Source: Symsagittifera roscoffensis (Eukaryota; Xenacoelomorpha; Acoela; Convolutidae). Taken from it: a stretch of DNA of 64,000 nucleotides. Numbering within the stretch: the first letter of the stretch is position 1; each line of letters opens with the position of its first letter. The stretch spans positions 38,011,755-38,075,754 of the forward strand of contig NC_087066.1 of assembly GCF_963678635.1 (NCBI RefSeq), given 5' to 3'. A program made the position numbers and the translations under genes. Below are positions 10,565 through 20,238 of this stretch, piece after piece. The notes beneath the pieces were generated by a model. It saw only the letters and a list, made by a program, of their open reading frames with translations, was not told where the DNA came from and did no database searches.

Positions 10565-10718
10565 CTAGAAAAAGAATTAGGAGGATTGTTGCTAGGGCGA
10601 ATGTGATGATTGCTTTCTTTATACATTTGCATATTATCAAGATGAGGGATGATAGAAATGTTATAAAAATTACAAATAGTAAAAAAATATCTGTTCTACT
10701 AAAAATGGTACGTATCAT
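10530..10718 (-). CDS. small two-helix membrane ORF
   Basis: This is 62 codons with an ATG. After MIRTIFSRTD come two hydrophobic helices split by CKCIKK, then a charged tail EEYYNKHKF. It lies between integrase and Env and overlaps ORF-P by about 35 bases in the +1 frame. One reading is that it supplies the membrane anchor for ORF-P through frameshifting. Another is that it is an independent small membrane protein, like viral accessory proteins. Function is unknown. Confidence 0.5.
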   Translation of the reverse strand: MIRTIFSRTDIFLLFVIFITFLSSLILIICKCIKKAIITFALATILLILFLEEYYNKHKFFY

Positions 10719-11538
10719 TTAGATAAGTTTTGTGAATCGTACCTGTGGATATAGTCAATAGCTTTCGAAAGCTGGAGGTATAGTTCAAATATGGAATAGA
10801 AAATTTAAAAAATATTGCAAAAAATGATTAAGATTATTACAAAAGATTCAAAGGTATCAAAAAGAAATATGATTAAAAGTTTAAATATCGTTAAAACGTT
10901 TATGAGAATGTTAAGAATTATGTTGACTGGTCGAGAGAAGAGCATTTAAGAAATGGCTTCTCGATCGAATATTTTTTGTTGTTTGAGGCAATTTTCAAGT
11001 GTGGTCGAATTATTTATTGGTTTTTTGACAAGTGGGTTGAGTTTTGTGAAAAATTGTTGGCGGCAAATTTTATGGTGATCGGGAGGTCTTTTTTGTCTTT
11101 ATTTTTATTTGTCAAGTGATCTGGGGTATTTTTGAGATTTTTATACTTTAGGCTAATTAAAATGGTCGTTCTTTTACTTTAGGCTAATTTAACATATTTG
11201 TTTGGGGGGTATTTGAGATCGGAGTTGGGGAAATATTGTTGATCTTTGGGTTATTAGATAAGGGAGGGTTATGATATTATGGTGATATTTATTTTAGTTG
11301 TCAAGTTGGAGTGGTTTGCTTATTTTTGACCTGGAGGTCGCAAAGTTATAGTTATAGATATGCCTGGAGTTTATTATCGTTCGTCTAGTTGGTTTGTGTT
11401 AGAGTTAGAGAAGGTGACGGATTGGATGAATCCTATTGGCTAATTTTGAACTAGAATCGTTGCTTGTTTGTCAGCATGTTATTTTGAAAAATGAAAGTTC
11501 AAAATTTTTCAGAGGTGCAAAAATTATTAAATATAAAA
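10719..11538 (-). other. gene-poor spacer of element 1, right copy
   Basis: This is the same 0.8 kb stretch as 5001-5820, with no ORF on either strand worth calling. It separates pol from the env gene cluster. The short direct repeat of TTAGGCTAATT is near 11148 and 11179. A candidate acceptor CTATATCCACAG on the minus strand ends near 10744. An internal promoter or splice region is plausible but unproven. Confidence 0.4.
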
Positions 11539-12141
11539 TTAAAGCTGTTTTTGAAATTCGACTTTCTTCAATATTTTAGATTGTGGAATGAATGTTTTAT
11601 AGTTTTTACGTGGTTGATTTCTAAGTCGTGATGACTCTCTATGTTCTGATTTGTCAATTTGTTCTTGGGGTATTATTTTTTCTGTCAATTTTCTATTTTT
11701 CCTTTCTTTTTGAGGTATGTTTTGATCTAGCTTTTTTGTATTGTTTTTTGTTATAGTTGATTTTTTATTTTGGTTCTCGAGATGAATGTCATGTTGTTCC
11801 TTTGTTTTATTCTCCGTATGTGGGTTATTTTGAATAACTTTTAAACCTGTGAACGAATATAATTGAGTTAGTTCGCGTAGTGCGTATTCTTTTGGGTAAT
11901 AAGGTAATAGGTTGTTTCGATGTTGAACAATTTCTTTTTTGTCTGAGTCGGTGATTTTATATGTGACATCAGTGGGTTTGGCAATTATTTGGTATGGTCC
12001 TTTAAGAAGGGGTTGTAATTTTTTAGAGATTCCTTTTTGAGTGTTAAAATTGGGTATTAAAACAAATGTTCCAATTTTTAAATCGGAGGCTGGTGTAAAG
12101 CGTGAATTTATTTGTTCATTAATGTTTTGCCTTTGTAACAA
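11539..12141 (-). CDS. integrase C-terminal domain (out of frame with core)
   Basis: This is a 200-codon frame whose first start-like codon is a TTG. It encodes a chromo/GPY-type C-terminal integrase domain: a beta-rich part with KGPYQII around residue 45, then a Lys/Gln/Glu-rich tail of about 100 residues. It continues the core at 12150 after a 1-base shift next to a run of seven A on the coding strand. The shift is the same in the left copy, so it predates the duplication or is a repeated homopolymer error. Confidence 0.75.
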   Translation of the reverse strand: MLQRQNINEQINSRFTPASDLKIGTFVLIPNFNTQKGISKKLQPLLKGPYQIIAKPTDVTYKITDSDKKEIVQHRNNLLPYYPKEYALRELTQLYSFTGLKVIQNNPHTENKTKEQHDIHLENQNKKSTITKNNTKKLDQNIPQKERKNRKLTEKIIPQEQIDKSEHRESSRLRNQPRKNYKTFIPQSKILKKVEFQKQL

Positions 12142-12149
12142 CTTTTTTG

Positions 12150-12734
12150 TTACATTTTTTTGTAAATTTCATTGTGTTTTTTATCTCTGCTTAAAATCCA
12201 TTCGGTGTGTGTACCGGAGGCTAATTTGAGAATTTGTGGGTGATGAAAATGATCGTCATCGTGTGTATGTAAAGGTAAGTTATAACAAATTGAGTCTTTA
12301 TTCGGTTGACAATAACTTTGTGCATTTTTATGAGAGTTTGCTGTAAACATAATTGGTTTGCGTGGCTTTTGATTAAAAACCATTTCATATGGTGACATTC
12401 CTAGAGTTGTCGTGATTTGTGAATTATATGCTAAGGGAAATAGTTTTACATCTGCTGACCATTCGGTGTATCTTGTATCATTTCCATTGATGATACATCT
12501 AAGATATTCTTGTAGTGAACGGTTCATACCTTCGACTAAGCCGTTTGTCCAAGGTGCGTGAGATGTACGTGGTTTGTGTTTGATGTTATATTAATGACAT
12601 AGTGTGATGATTTCATTATTTATGAATTCTGTACCGTTGTCTGTAACTAAAATTTCTGGTAGTCCGAATTTGGCTATCCAGTGTTCATAGAGTGTTGTGT
12701 AAGCGTAATAAGCGTTACAATGTGGTACTGGGTT
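12150..12734 (-). pseudogene. integrase catalytic core (frameshift and stop)
   Basis: This carries the second catalytic Asp (VTDNGTEF) and the catalytic Glu region. It is separated from the N-terminal part by a 1-base shift near 12735 and is broken by a TAA at 12591-12593. The open part from 12527 (MNRSLQEYLRC) to 12150 includes a typical LAYNSQITTTLGMSPYEMVF motif. Both copies share these lesions. Confidence 0.8.
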
Positions 12735-13275
12735 AAGTTTCATAATGTGTAAACGCGTCAACAATTACCATAATGTAGGAGTTTCCTTCGGATGAGGGTG
12801 AAATTGGTCCTTTTGTATCAAATGAAATACGATGGTTAAAGTACAAACTTTGTCCTTTAAAATCTTGTTTTTGTGCTATTTGTTTTTGATTTGGATAAGG
12901 TTTATTTAGCTGACATACTATACAATCATTGCATAGTACTTTTATCCAAATTGGTGCATTTGGAAAATAAAAGTTTTGTATGAAATTTGAATATGTTTTC
13001 TCTGATCCAGAGTGTCCTTTAATGTTTTGTGTATGTGAAATATTAAAAGCTATAAGAATCATAGTTAGAGGGAGACAGGGAACTGTAGATTCATTTAATT
13101 GGTATTCTAGAAGGTCTGTGTTTTCGTTAATTGTTGTATTATTAAATTTTCGAAAATATCTGAGGAGTGTTTTATTTCCTAAAATAGTTGTATCTGCCTT
13201 GACGGGTTTAGTTTTATATTTGTGCCATGATTTTAGTTGTCTAATTACTGGGTCAAGATTTTGATATTGTTTCAA
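12733..13275 (-). CDS. integrase N-terminal zinc domain and start of core
   Basis: This is a 180-codon frame with a zinc-binding HHCC domain (GHSGSEKTY, later CNDCIVC) and the first catalytic Asp in SFDTKGPI. The frame has no ATG at its start and is open a little upstream of the RT stop, so it is the -1 frame continuation of RT-RNase H. A C5 run lies in the overlap. It may be a programmed -1 shift or an indel. Confidence 0.8.
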   Translation of the reverse strand: MKQYQNLDPVIRQLKSWHKYKTKPVKADTTILGNKTLLRYFRKFNNTTINENTDLLEYQLNESTVPCLPLTMILIAFNISHTQNIKGHSGSEKTYSNFIQNFYFPNAPIWIKVLCNDCIVCQLNKPYPNQKQIAQKQDFKGQSLYFNHRISFDTKGPISPSSEGNSYIMVIVDAFTHYET

Positions 13276-15587
13276 AGTATTAATTGTAACTTTATTTGTT
13301 GGGGGAGAAAAATGTTTTCAATTTCTAATTTAGATAAAGGAATTGTATCAAGTGGGTCATGGAGGTCAAAAACTTGATTTATTGTGTATTTTGAATCCTT
13401 TGTTCGTGGTCCTGATAAATTTATTTTATCAGTTAGATTTTCTTTTTCAATTAATGGAAAAAGGTCTTTTTTTTGCGGGTGTTGTTTTACTCTTTTTTGT
13501 TGGGTGTTATTTTTTATCCACTGTGAGTATGAAATTGGTTTGAAAGTTGATGTTCCAAGTAAATCAACTTCGTAGTGGTTATTTTGGCAATCTAAATAAA
13601 GTGGGAAGTGTTGTAGATTGTTTATCTGTGATTGTTCAACGTCAGTTTTTACTGCATATTTGCATTCTAGTCGGGGTGATGTTTCGTTTTCTGCAAGGTA
13701 GAATTTTATATTTTTGGGTATTTCAACTGTAGTTTTACGTGTAAGTAATTCAGGTGGTGTATTTCGACTTAAAGTGTCTGGTAATGCAAGATTCTTTCCT
13801 GCTGTCCAAACTATATGTAAGTTTGGGAATTTCATTAGAATTAGTTGAAACCTATAAACTCGGTGATTTGGATTGGATTTTTGTGTAAAGAGAAAGATGA
13901 TTGGTTTGTGATCTGTAAATAGAACTGTTGGATGTTTTGATCCAAGTATCAGAAATTCATATTCTGTTAGTGTATATATTATGGCTGTACATTCTCTCAT
14001 TAGAGTTGAGAGTCGTAGCTCTGCTTGAGTGAATAGTCGAGAATTTGCTGATATAAGGTTCATTTTGTTTGTACCATTGTGTGATTGTAATAATGCTGCG
14101 CCGACGCCAAAATTCGAAGCATCGCACATTGCATAGAATGGTTGATTTGGATCTGGAATTGTATTCGAAATTTGTTCAGTTAAGAGTTTTTTAATTTCTT
14201 CAAATCGTGCTTGATGTTCTGTGTTCCATTCAAAATTATTTTGTTGTCTAAGTATATTATAGAATGGTCTTAGGTATAATTGCATTTTATAGACATATTT
14301 GCTTAAAAATTTTAACATTCCAAGGAATTCTTGGATTTTCTTTTTGTTTGTTGGTGGTTGGAGTTTTTGAATAGCATAAATGCGTGATTTTAATGGAGTG
14401 ATTGTTTTTCTTTCTATATTGTGTCCTAAGAATTTAACTCGTGTTAAAAAGAAGTGTGATTTATCGGGGGCGGCCTTCAGATTTTCGTTCTGAAGTATTT
14501 TGTGATAGTGTTCTAAAACATTGAACATTCCTTCTTTTGTCTGTGATTGCATAAAAACATCGTCTAAATAGGTGATTGCGTTTTTCTTGAGTGTTAGTGG
14601 TCTAAAAATTTTGCTCATAAAAGCTGAAAATGCTGCTGGTCCTATGGATATTCCATAGAATAGGCGGTTGAATTCATATTGCTGATTTCCAATAACAAAT
14701 TGTGTTAAGCGTCGCGATTGTTCATCTAGTGGCATTTGATTATATGCACTATTCATATCTGCGGTTGTAAAGTATTTTCCGTTTATTTTTGTTAAAATAA
14801 CTTGTATTGGTTCAATAGGCCAATTGCATTTTGATTCGTCTATTAGTGAATTAAGGTATCTAGCGTCTAAAACTATTTTTAATGATTCTCCTTTTGCAAG
14901 GATGATAACAGGGTTGATAAATGTGTTACCTTTTGGTTGTTCTTCTTTGTTTACCGGTGAGATAATTTTGTATTGTTCTAAAATATCGAGTAATCTGTTT
15001 ACTTTATCATGTAAGTGAATTGGTACTTTACTGGCTCTTTGTTTTTTGAAAACTGCGTCAGGTTTTAATGGGAGATGTAGTGATGAGCTGATTTTGCCAA
15101 CATCAAATTTGGATGTTGCATAGACTGATGAATATTTTATTAGCTGTTTGGCTAATTTATCAAATTCGTCTTGTGTTATTTGTGAATGTTGGAAGTTAAA
15201 CATTGTTAAAAATTTCTGTTGATTCTCTGTATAGTTATTTATGTTGAATGTAGGTTTGAAATATGGGGTTTTTGTGAAATAATCTGTATTTCTTATTTCA
15301 TTACTTATTATATTATTTATGGATAATTCTTCATTAAGAATTGTGGATTGACAAATATCTAATAATTGGAGTATATTATTTACGCGGTACGCTTTTTCGT
15401 GTACTGGTGATATCGTAGCGTATGTTTCGCAATATCCCAAAAGTCCTAAAGGTAATGTTACTTGATAGGGTGTATTGTTGTATACATGTAGAGAAATAAT
15501 ATCTGAATTCGAGTTTTTCAAATATTTTATGGATGAGATTGTGATTTTGAAAAACTTATGGATAGGTTTGAATTCAAAATCTGACAT
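13272..15587 (-). CDS. pol: reverse transcriptase-RNase H of element 1
   Basis: This is a 771-codon Ty3/gypsy-type polymerase. The fingers/palm start near residue 150. The TADMNSAYNQ motif is followed by the catalytic YLDD at about residue 340. RNase H follows with CDASNFG (about 487) and TDHKP (about 562), then a LPDTLSR connection typical of gypsy pol. The frame is the same as protease and is open up to the TAA at 15711-15713, so it is probably part of a longer polyprotein. It is intact and is the best-preserved gene of the element. Confidence 0.9.
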   Translation of the reverse strand: MSDFEFKPIHKFFKITISSIKYLKNSNSDIISLHVYNNTPYQVTLPLGLLGYCETYATISPVHEKAYRVNNILQLLDICQSTILNEELSINNIISNEIRNTDYFTKTPYFKPTFNINNYTENQQKFLTMFNFQHSQITQDEFDKLAKQLIKYSSVYATSKFDVGKISSSLHLPLKPDAVFKKQRASKVPIHLHDKVNRLLDILEQYKIISPVNKEEQPKGNTFINPVIILAKGESLKIVLDARYLNSLIDESKCNWPIEPIQVILTKINGKYFTTADMNSAYNQMPLDEQSRRLTQFVIGNQQYEFNRLFYGISIGPAAFSAFMSKIFRPLTLKKNAITYLDDVFMQSQTKEGMFNVLEHYHKILQNENLKAAPDKSHFFLTRVKFLGHNIERKTITPLKSRIYAIQKLQPPTNKKKIQEFLGMLKFLSKYVYKMQLYLRPFYNILRQQNNFEWNTEHQARFEEIKKLLTEQISNTIPDPNQPFYAMCDASNFGVGAALLQSHNGTNKMNLISANSRLFTQAELRLSTLMRECTAIIYTLTEYEFLILGSKHPTVLFTDHKPIIFLFTQKSNPNHRVYRFQLILMKFPNLHIVWTAGKNLALPDTLSRNTPPELLTRKTTVEIPKNIKFYLAENETSPRLECKYAVKTDVEQSQINNLQHFPLYLDCQNNHYEVDLLGTSTFKPISYSQWIKNNTQQKRVKQHPQKKDLFPLIEKENLTDKINLSGPRTKDSKYTINQVFDLHDPLDTIPLSKLEIENIFLPQQIKLQLIL

Positions 15588-15710
15588 ATAGAGTTGTTGT
15601 TTATTTTGTTTTTTATCATATTGGTGAACTTGTTTTATTGAAAAATTATATATGTTTCCTGAGAGTGCTTTCAGGTGTTTTCTTTGTTGATTATATATTG
15701 GATAAAATTT

Positions 15711-16544
15711 TTAAAAGAATGGTGGTTGTTTATTTAATCTTTGAAAAAATGTTAGGGATGTGTCTTTTGTTTTTGTGTATTTATCTTTGATTAGTATTTT
15801 ACTATTCAAAATGTTGATTGTTGGTATATATTTAGAGATAAATGGTATTCCAATAATATTGTGTTTAATATCAGTGATATGAAATATTTGTTTAAATGGT
15901 TTATTTAAAATTTTATTTTGCTCTATTGTTCTTGTGGGGAGAAGAAATAATTGAATTTTTCCATAGTTTACCAATGTTGATCCTTGTGCTGTTGCTAATT
16001 TACTGGAGGTTTCAAGAGGCGTTAGTTTTGGGTGTAATGTTTTTATCTCATTCCATGTGGGAATGTTTATTATGTTTGATTCTGCTCCTGAATCAATTAA
16101 AAAATCAATTTCAAGATCTGGTGGTTGAAATTCTTTGTTTCTTGGACTTTCTAAAAGAAATGGTATTGTCCAAATTTTTTCTTTGGGTTGTTTTTTTTGT
16201 ATATTTTGATAGATGTGATTTGTATTCAAGCATTTTGTTTTATTATTTTCATTGGATTGATTTGTAGTGTTGATTTCGTTAGTTTCTTGTGCCGTTTGTG
16301 TAGAATGGATGGGTTCAATATAATAATTGTGAAGGAGTTCTAATTGATTTTCATATATATGTGATGAAAAAGGTTGTTCATATATAATAGGTTCGTAGTC
16401 ATTTTCGACTGCTATCATATTTATGGAGATAGTGTTTTCTGTATCACTTTCTGAATCTGATGATTCACAGTTTATTTGATTTAGTTGTAGTTCGTTATTT
16501 CCTGTGTCATCAATACCTGGGGGGTCTGATGTTGTTTCTGGATT
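15711..16544 (-). CDS. aspartic protease of element 1
   Basis: This is a retropepsin-like protease, with DSGAESN at about residue 109 counted from the ATG at 16418 and a second hydrophobic IIGIPFIS segment near the C-terminus. The frame is open upstream to the TAA at 16545-16547 and the upstream codons are Ser/Asp/Glu-rich, so the ATG at 16418 need not be the start. It is in the same frame as Gag and RT, flanked by a TAA on each side. Confidence 0.85.
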   Translation of the reverse strand, partial: NPETTSDPPGIDDTGNNELQLNQINCESSDSESDTENTISINMIAVENDYEPIIYEQPFSSHIYENQLELLHNYYIEPIHSTQTAQETNEINTTNQSNENNKTKCLNTNHIYQNIQKKQPKEKIWTIPFLLESPRNKEFQPPDLEIDFLIDSGAESNIINIPTWNEIKTLHPKLTPLETSSKLATAQGSTLVNYGKIQLFLLPTRTIEQNKILNKPFKQIFHITDIKHNIIGIPFISKYIPTINILNSKILIKDKYTKTKDTSLTFFQRLNKQPPFF

Positions 16545-16547
16545 TTA

Positions 16548-18434
16548 TTGTACTTGATTAATATGTCTTTGATGTTTAGGTGTACTACTTCTGTGGCGAT
16601 TGTTAGAATTATTATAATGGTTATTATTCCTGTGTGGTGATTGGGAATAATTTCTATAACGGTTATTATAACTTGAATGTTGATTTTGTGAGTTATTTCG
16701 TGATCTGTTTTGTTAATTATTGTTTGGTCTGTTATAGTTTGATCTATTATATGAGTTATTCCTTGATCGATTGTTCGGGTAATTCTGGTTTCGGTTGTTT
16801 GAATAAATTCTATTTCGATTATTGGAGTAGTTTCTATTTCTATTGTATGATGAGTTTCGTGATTGATTGTTTGGATAGTAATTATTCCTTGATTGGGAAT
16901 TAGATCTAGAAACAAATTGTGTTGTATTCGAATTTGATCTGGAGTAGTTATTTCGACTATTTGGTCTATTATAATGATTTTGTGACGAATTTTGTGTATT
17001 TCTTCGTTCTGGTGATCTTCCTCTATAACTTGAGTTATATGGTGATTGAGTTCTCGTGTAATTGGTATTGTTCGGAAGTGGTTTCCCTGAACTGTTGTTG
17101 CTGTATACATTTTTGTTCGGTAGATTTTGATCTTTTTTCATGTACTGATAGAATGATTTATTTGGTTCTTTATATTTTTGAGGTTTGTTTTGATTGTCCT
17201 GTTGTTTTTGTCTACATTCAGAAATACTATGTCCGTATCGTCGGCAATAATTACACCATTTTTTGAAAGATGGTTTGCCTTTAAAGTTTGGGTGTTTTTC
17301 ATAAATATTGAGTATTTCAGTGATTTTTTCAACGAGGTCTGTATCTGATTCCTGTAGATTATTGATATTTGTGGTATTTGTTTCAATTCGGTTAACATAT
17401 TGTAATTTCAGATTTTCTGTTTCTTCAAGTTTCATTGTGATTTCCGCTTGCTCTAGTTTGTATACTAGTTTTCGAAAATCTAAATCGGGCTCTCGAATTG
17501 AGGAGGGACGGGATGCTCTCTTTTTTATTGCTATTTTCCTTAATTGAGGTGTTAAGGTCATCATTAAGATTTCTGTCATTTTTGTGTTTTTATAGTCGTG
17601 TGTATTTAATGAATATGCTTTTCGAACTAGTGTTTCGATACGTACTGCTAATTTTTTGATGGTTTCATTTGGTAATCTGCGAATTTCATTACATAAAACT
17701 CTTTGTTGTTGTTTGTTTCTCTCGGAGTCAAACATTTTTGAAAATTCTTGTGTAAATCTTTTCCAATTTGATTTTATTTCTATAGGCAATACTGAAAACC
17801 ATTTTTGGGCTGCGCCGTCTAAGGTTGTCTGTATCAACGCTGTGCGTCGATGTATCCAGTTTTGATGTAGTGGCGTATTAATTGGTTCAGGTCCTATATT
17901 TAAAATTAAATTTGCTGTTACTGCATTTAAATAATCGTCTACAGAATATTCAGGGTCTGTTCCTGTGAATACCATTAATGGTTTGTTTGATGTTATTGAT
18001 GATCCACCCATAAGGTATGGGTTCATTGTCATTTGTAATGATTCTGCTGCATTTGGCATTTGTGAAAAATTCGAAAGTTGATTTTTTGTTATTTCGTGTT
18101 GTTGAAGGTAATATGGAAGTGGTATTTCATTTTGCATTTGTGTTGGTTGATACGAGTGTGTAATCACTGGGTTTTGTGGCTGAATTGGTTGAAAAGATTG
18201 TGTATTATTTGGGTTTTGCATTTGTGTTGGTTGTTGATTTTGTGTATCTATTTGATGAGGAGAAAAAATTCTATGATATGTATATGGTTTCTGCACTCCT
18301 TGTCCACGATATTCTTGAGTATATGGTGCAAATATATCTGGTTGTAAATAATCATCATCAGAGGATAGGTAATCCGTTTGATGGGGTGCTTGTTTTTTTA
18401 TTTTTATTCTGTTGAAAGAATGGGTAGTTTTCAC
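16548..18434 (-). CDS. gag: Gag (capsid and CCHC nucleocapsid) of element 1
   Basis: The main frame is 573 codons (16713-18434). A retrotransposon-Gag capsid region (FTGTDPEYSVDDYLNAVTAN, then a QKWF...W..F segment) is followed by a CX2CX4HX4C zinc knuckle (WCNYCRRYGHSISEC) at about residue 393. After that comes a long Asn/Ser/Arg/Tyr-rich tail. The first start-like codon is GTG at 18434. A TAA at 16713-16715 stops the frame, but the same N/S/R/Y-rich composition continues for 55 codons to a second TAA at 16545. The stop is therefore either a recent mutation or is read through. The alternative frame 16481-17110 is a shadow of this low-complexity tail. Confidence 0.8.
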
Positions 18435-18639
18435 TACGATCCTGTGGAGGATGTGAATTAGTTTGAAAGTTTACTGAGTTGGTTGTTGCCATTGGACTAT
18501 CCCAATATCGAGATCTTATCTGATTATTATTGTTTTTTTGGGGGGGATAGTTTGTTTTTGATGAATGCGTGTAATTATAATTGTGTTCCGCAAAATTGTT
18601 TCTTGTGAACGTTCTGCGTGTTTTTGACGGTATTGTCAT
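18358..18639 (-). CDS. short frame linking ORF0 and Gag
   Basis: This is 93 codons in the same frame as ORF0, directly after the ORF0 TGA (18643-18645). It overlaps the beginning of Gag in the +1 direction near an A7 run. Composition (N, T, S, Q, R, P) matches the Gag N-terminus. It may be the remnant of a continuous ORF0-Gag precursor broken by a stop and an indel. No domain is recognised. Confidence 0.35.
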   Translation of the reverse strand: MTIPSKTRRTFTRNNFAEHNYNYTHSSKTNYPPQKNNNNQIRSRYWDSPMATTNSVNFQTNSHPPQDRSENYPFFQQNKNKKTSTPSNGLPIL

Positions 18640-18642
18640 GGG

Positions 18643-19788
18643 TCAATATGTTTGATAATCCATTTGTGAATATTTTGGAGCAACCGAAGGTTTAACGGTT
18701 GACTGTAAGGTTACCTGTGCTAGTGAAGTGTTTGTATTTCTTGGTGTTGTTAAATTTGGACGTATTGGTGAAATACTTTGTTGTGTAGTTGTTGTTGTTT
18801 GGACAATTTCTTCATTTATGAAGTGTGATGGTGTCTGAATAACTTGTTGAGTGAGATTCCTAGTTCCATTAAGGTTTTCATTGTGTATGACGGTCGAGTT
18901 TAAGCTGTTATTTCGCGTATCCGGTAGAAATGTATTGTAGTTTAATGGTGTTGCATCAATGGTTAATGGTACTACTCTTACATAATCTCTTGTATAAGAT
19001 ATTGTACTTATTGCTTGACTTGCAATAGATTGTGGGATATTTATAAATGCATAATGAGACCATTCGGGGTCCCAAACGTAGTCTGACTGTTCTGTGATGG
19101 CGGTATCATCGTTTGAATTTTGAGGTCTGAAATTTTTTCTTGCTTGTGAAATTAAATCTATATTATGTGTGAAATAATCTATTATAAACCATGCCAAAAT
19201 TTTTTGTAAGTCATGTTTTGTATGTTGTGAAACTTCATCTTTAGTGAAATTTTCTTTAATTATATGTAGGAAAGTTGAAAATAGTGTGATTTCATGTCGT
19301 ACCCTTATATGTTTAGATGTCTCTGTCGGTGAGACACTTGGGATTGGGATTTCAATTTCTAATATTGAGATATAACTATATATTATGGCAAAAACTTCAT
19401 TAGTAAATATGGAGTTTGCTCTTTGTGAGTTATGATATTGTATGCTTTTTATATATTCTGAGAATACTTTTGAAAATTCTAAATCAAGGTCGTCTGTTTG
19501 AATTACATATTTGCGGTGATTCGGGTTTGGTGAGTTGAATTCTATGGTGTAGATTCCGTATTGTTGTGTCAAATTACATATATCTTTCAGATAGTGATCA
19601 ATAATTTGTCTTTTGATCTTTACATCTGGGAACTCTGCTTTACATGGGCTGATTCCGGGTTCAAACAAATTTAGGAGTAAATTCTTGCAAAATATATGCT
19701 GCCCTCTATCATTGGGTGCATCTACGAGGAAGGGGTAGATATCGTCATCATCTGGACTATCTTTACTTGGAGTGTGTGTTTGGCTCAT
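18643..19788 (-). CDS. ORF0, unknown protein upstream of Gag
   Basis: This is an intact 381-codon frame with ATG. The N-terminus is acidic (SPDDDDIYPF). A probable globular region (residues 25-235) has alternating hydrophobic segments and many Tyr/Phe. The last 100 residues are Thr/Asn/Ser/Gln-rich. It lies 5' of Gag in the same orientation and could act as a matrix-like N-terminal Gag part or an accessory protein. I recognise no family. The preceding small frame overlaps its start. Confidence 0.6.
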   Translation of the reverse strand: MSQTHTPSKDSPDDDDIYPFLVDAPNDRGQHIFCKNLLLNLFEPGISPCKAEFPDVKIKRQIIDHYLKDICNLTQQYGIYTIEFNSPNPNHRKYVIQTDDLDLEFSKVFSEYIKSIQYHNSQRANSIFTNEVFAIIYSYISILEIEIPIPSVSPTETSKHIRVRHEITLFSTFLHIIKENFTKDEVSQHTKHDLQKILAWFIIDYFTHNIDLISQARKNFRPQNSNDDTAITEQSDYVWDPEWSHYAFINIPQSIASQAISTISYTRDYVRVVPLTIDATPLNYNTFLPDTRNNSLNSTVIHNENLNGTRNLTQQVIQTPSHFINEEIVQTTTTTQQSISPIRPNLTTPRNTNTSLAQVTLQSTVKPSVAPKYSQMDYQTY

Positions 19789-20098
19789 TTTTTTGTTTAA
19801 TGACTGTTAATAGGTAATTATCGATATGTCTAATTGGTTGATTCCAATTATATAAATGTACTGGTTTGTGTTTATATTGCTTTTTTATTCTTCTTTTTCC
19901 TCTTTTTGATGAATTTGAAGTTGTTTCTGAGTCGGAAAAATATAATTGATCGTGAATGGGGCAATTTTTATCTATAGATTCTTTTAATTTATAAAGTTCG
20001 TCTAAATTGCTGGCTTCTGATTCTGAAAATGCGTTTCTATTTTTGGAAAATCTTTTTCGTGTTATTTGTCTTTGTTTGTTTATTATTTTCCTTTTTTA
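19763..20098 (-). CDS. basic ORF overlapping ORF0 start (no ATG)
   Basis: This is about 110 open codons in the -1 frame relative to 20083-20238. It is strongly basic at both ends (KRKIINKQRQITRKRF and SKRGKRRIKKQYKHK) with an acidic middle, and ends inside the ORF0 start region. No ATG is seen near its beginning. It could continue the small ORF at 20083-20238 by a -1 shift at the A6G run. A nuclear-localising, nucleic-acid-binding leader protein is conceivable, but this is inference. Confidence 0.35.
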
Positions 20099-20238
20099 GT
20101 TTTTAGTGTTTGTCGTTTTGTTCTAATATATCCAACTGTTTGTGTATGAGATGTGATTACAAGGTCGTATTTTTTGTTATCTATTTCACAGTTGTGTAAA
20201 ACGATTTTTTGTTTGTTTCGTAGATTTTTAAATGACAT
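20083..20238 (-). CDS. small basic leader ORF
   Basis: This is 51 codons with ATG (MSFKNLRNKQK...), rich in Lys/Arg/Thr, and the first ORF of element 1 in transcription order. It ends in TKKGK with TAA; an A6 run just before the stop lies where the -1 frame is open for another 100 codons. No homology is recognised. It is too short for confidence. Confidence 0.35.
   Translation of the reverse strand: MSFKNLRNKQKIVLHNCEIDNKKYDLVITSHTQTVGYIRTKRQTLKTKKGK

Noticed and set aside
16481-17110. 209-codon frame overlapping the Gag tail
   Set aside because: It is the shifted reading of low-complexity AAT/AGA-rich Gag DNA; Ile/Thr/His-rich and repetitive. Gag composition continues in the Gag frame beyond the stop.
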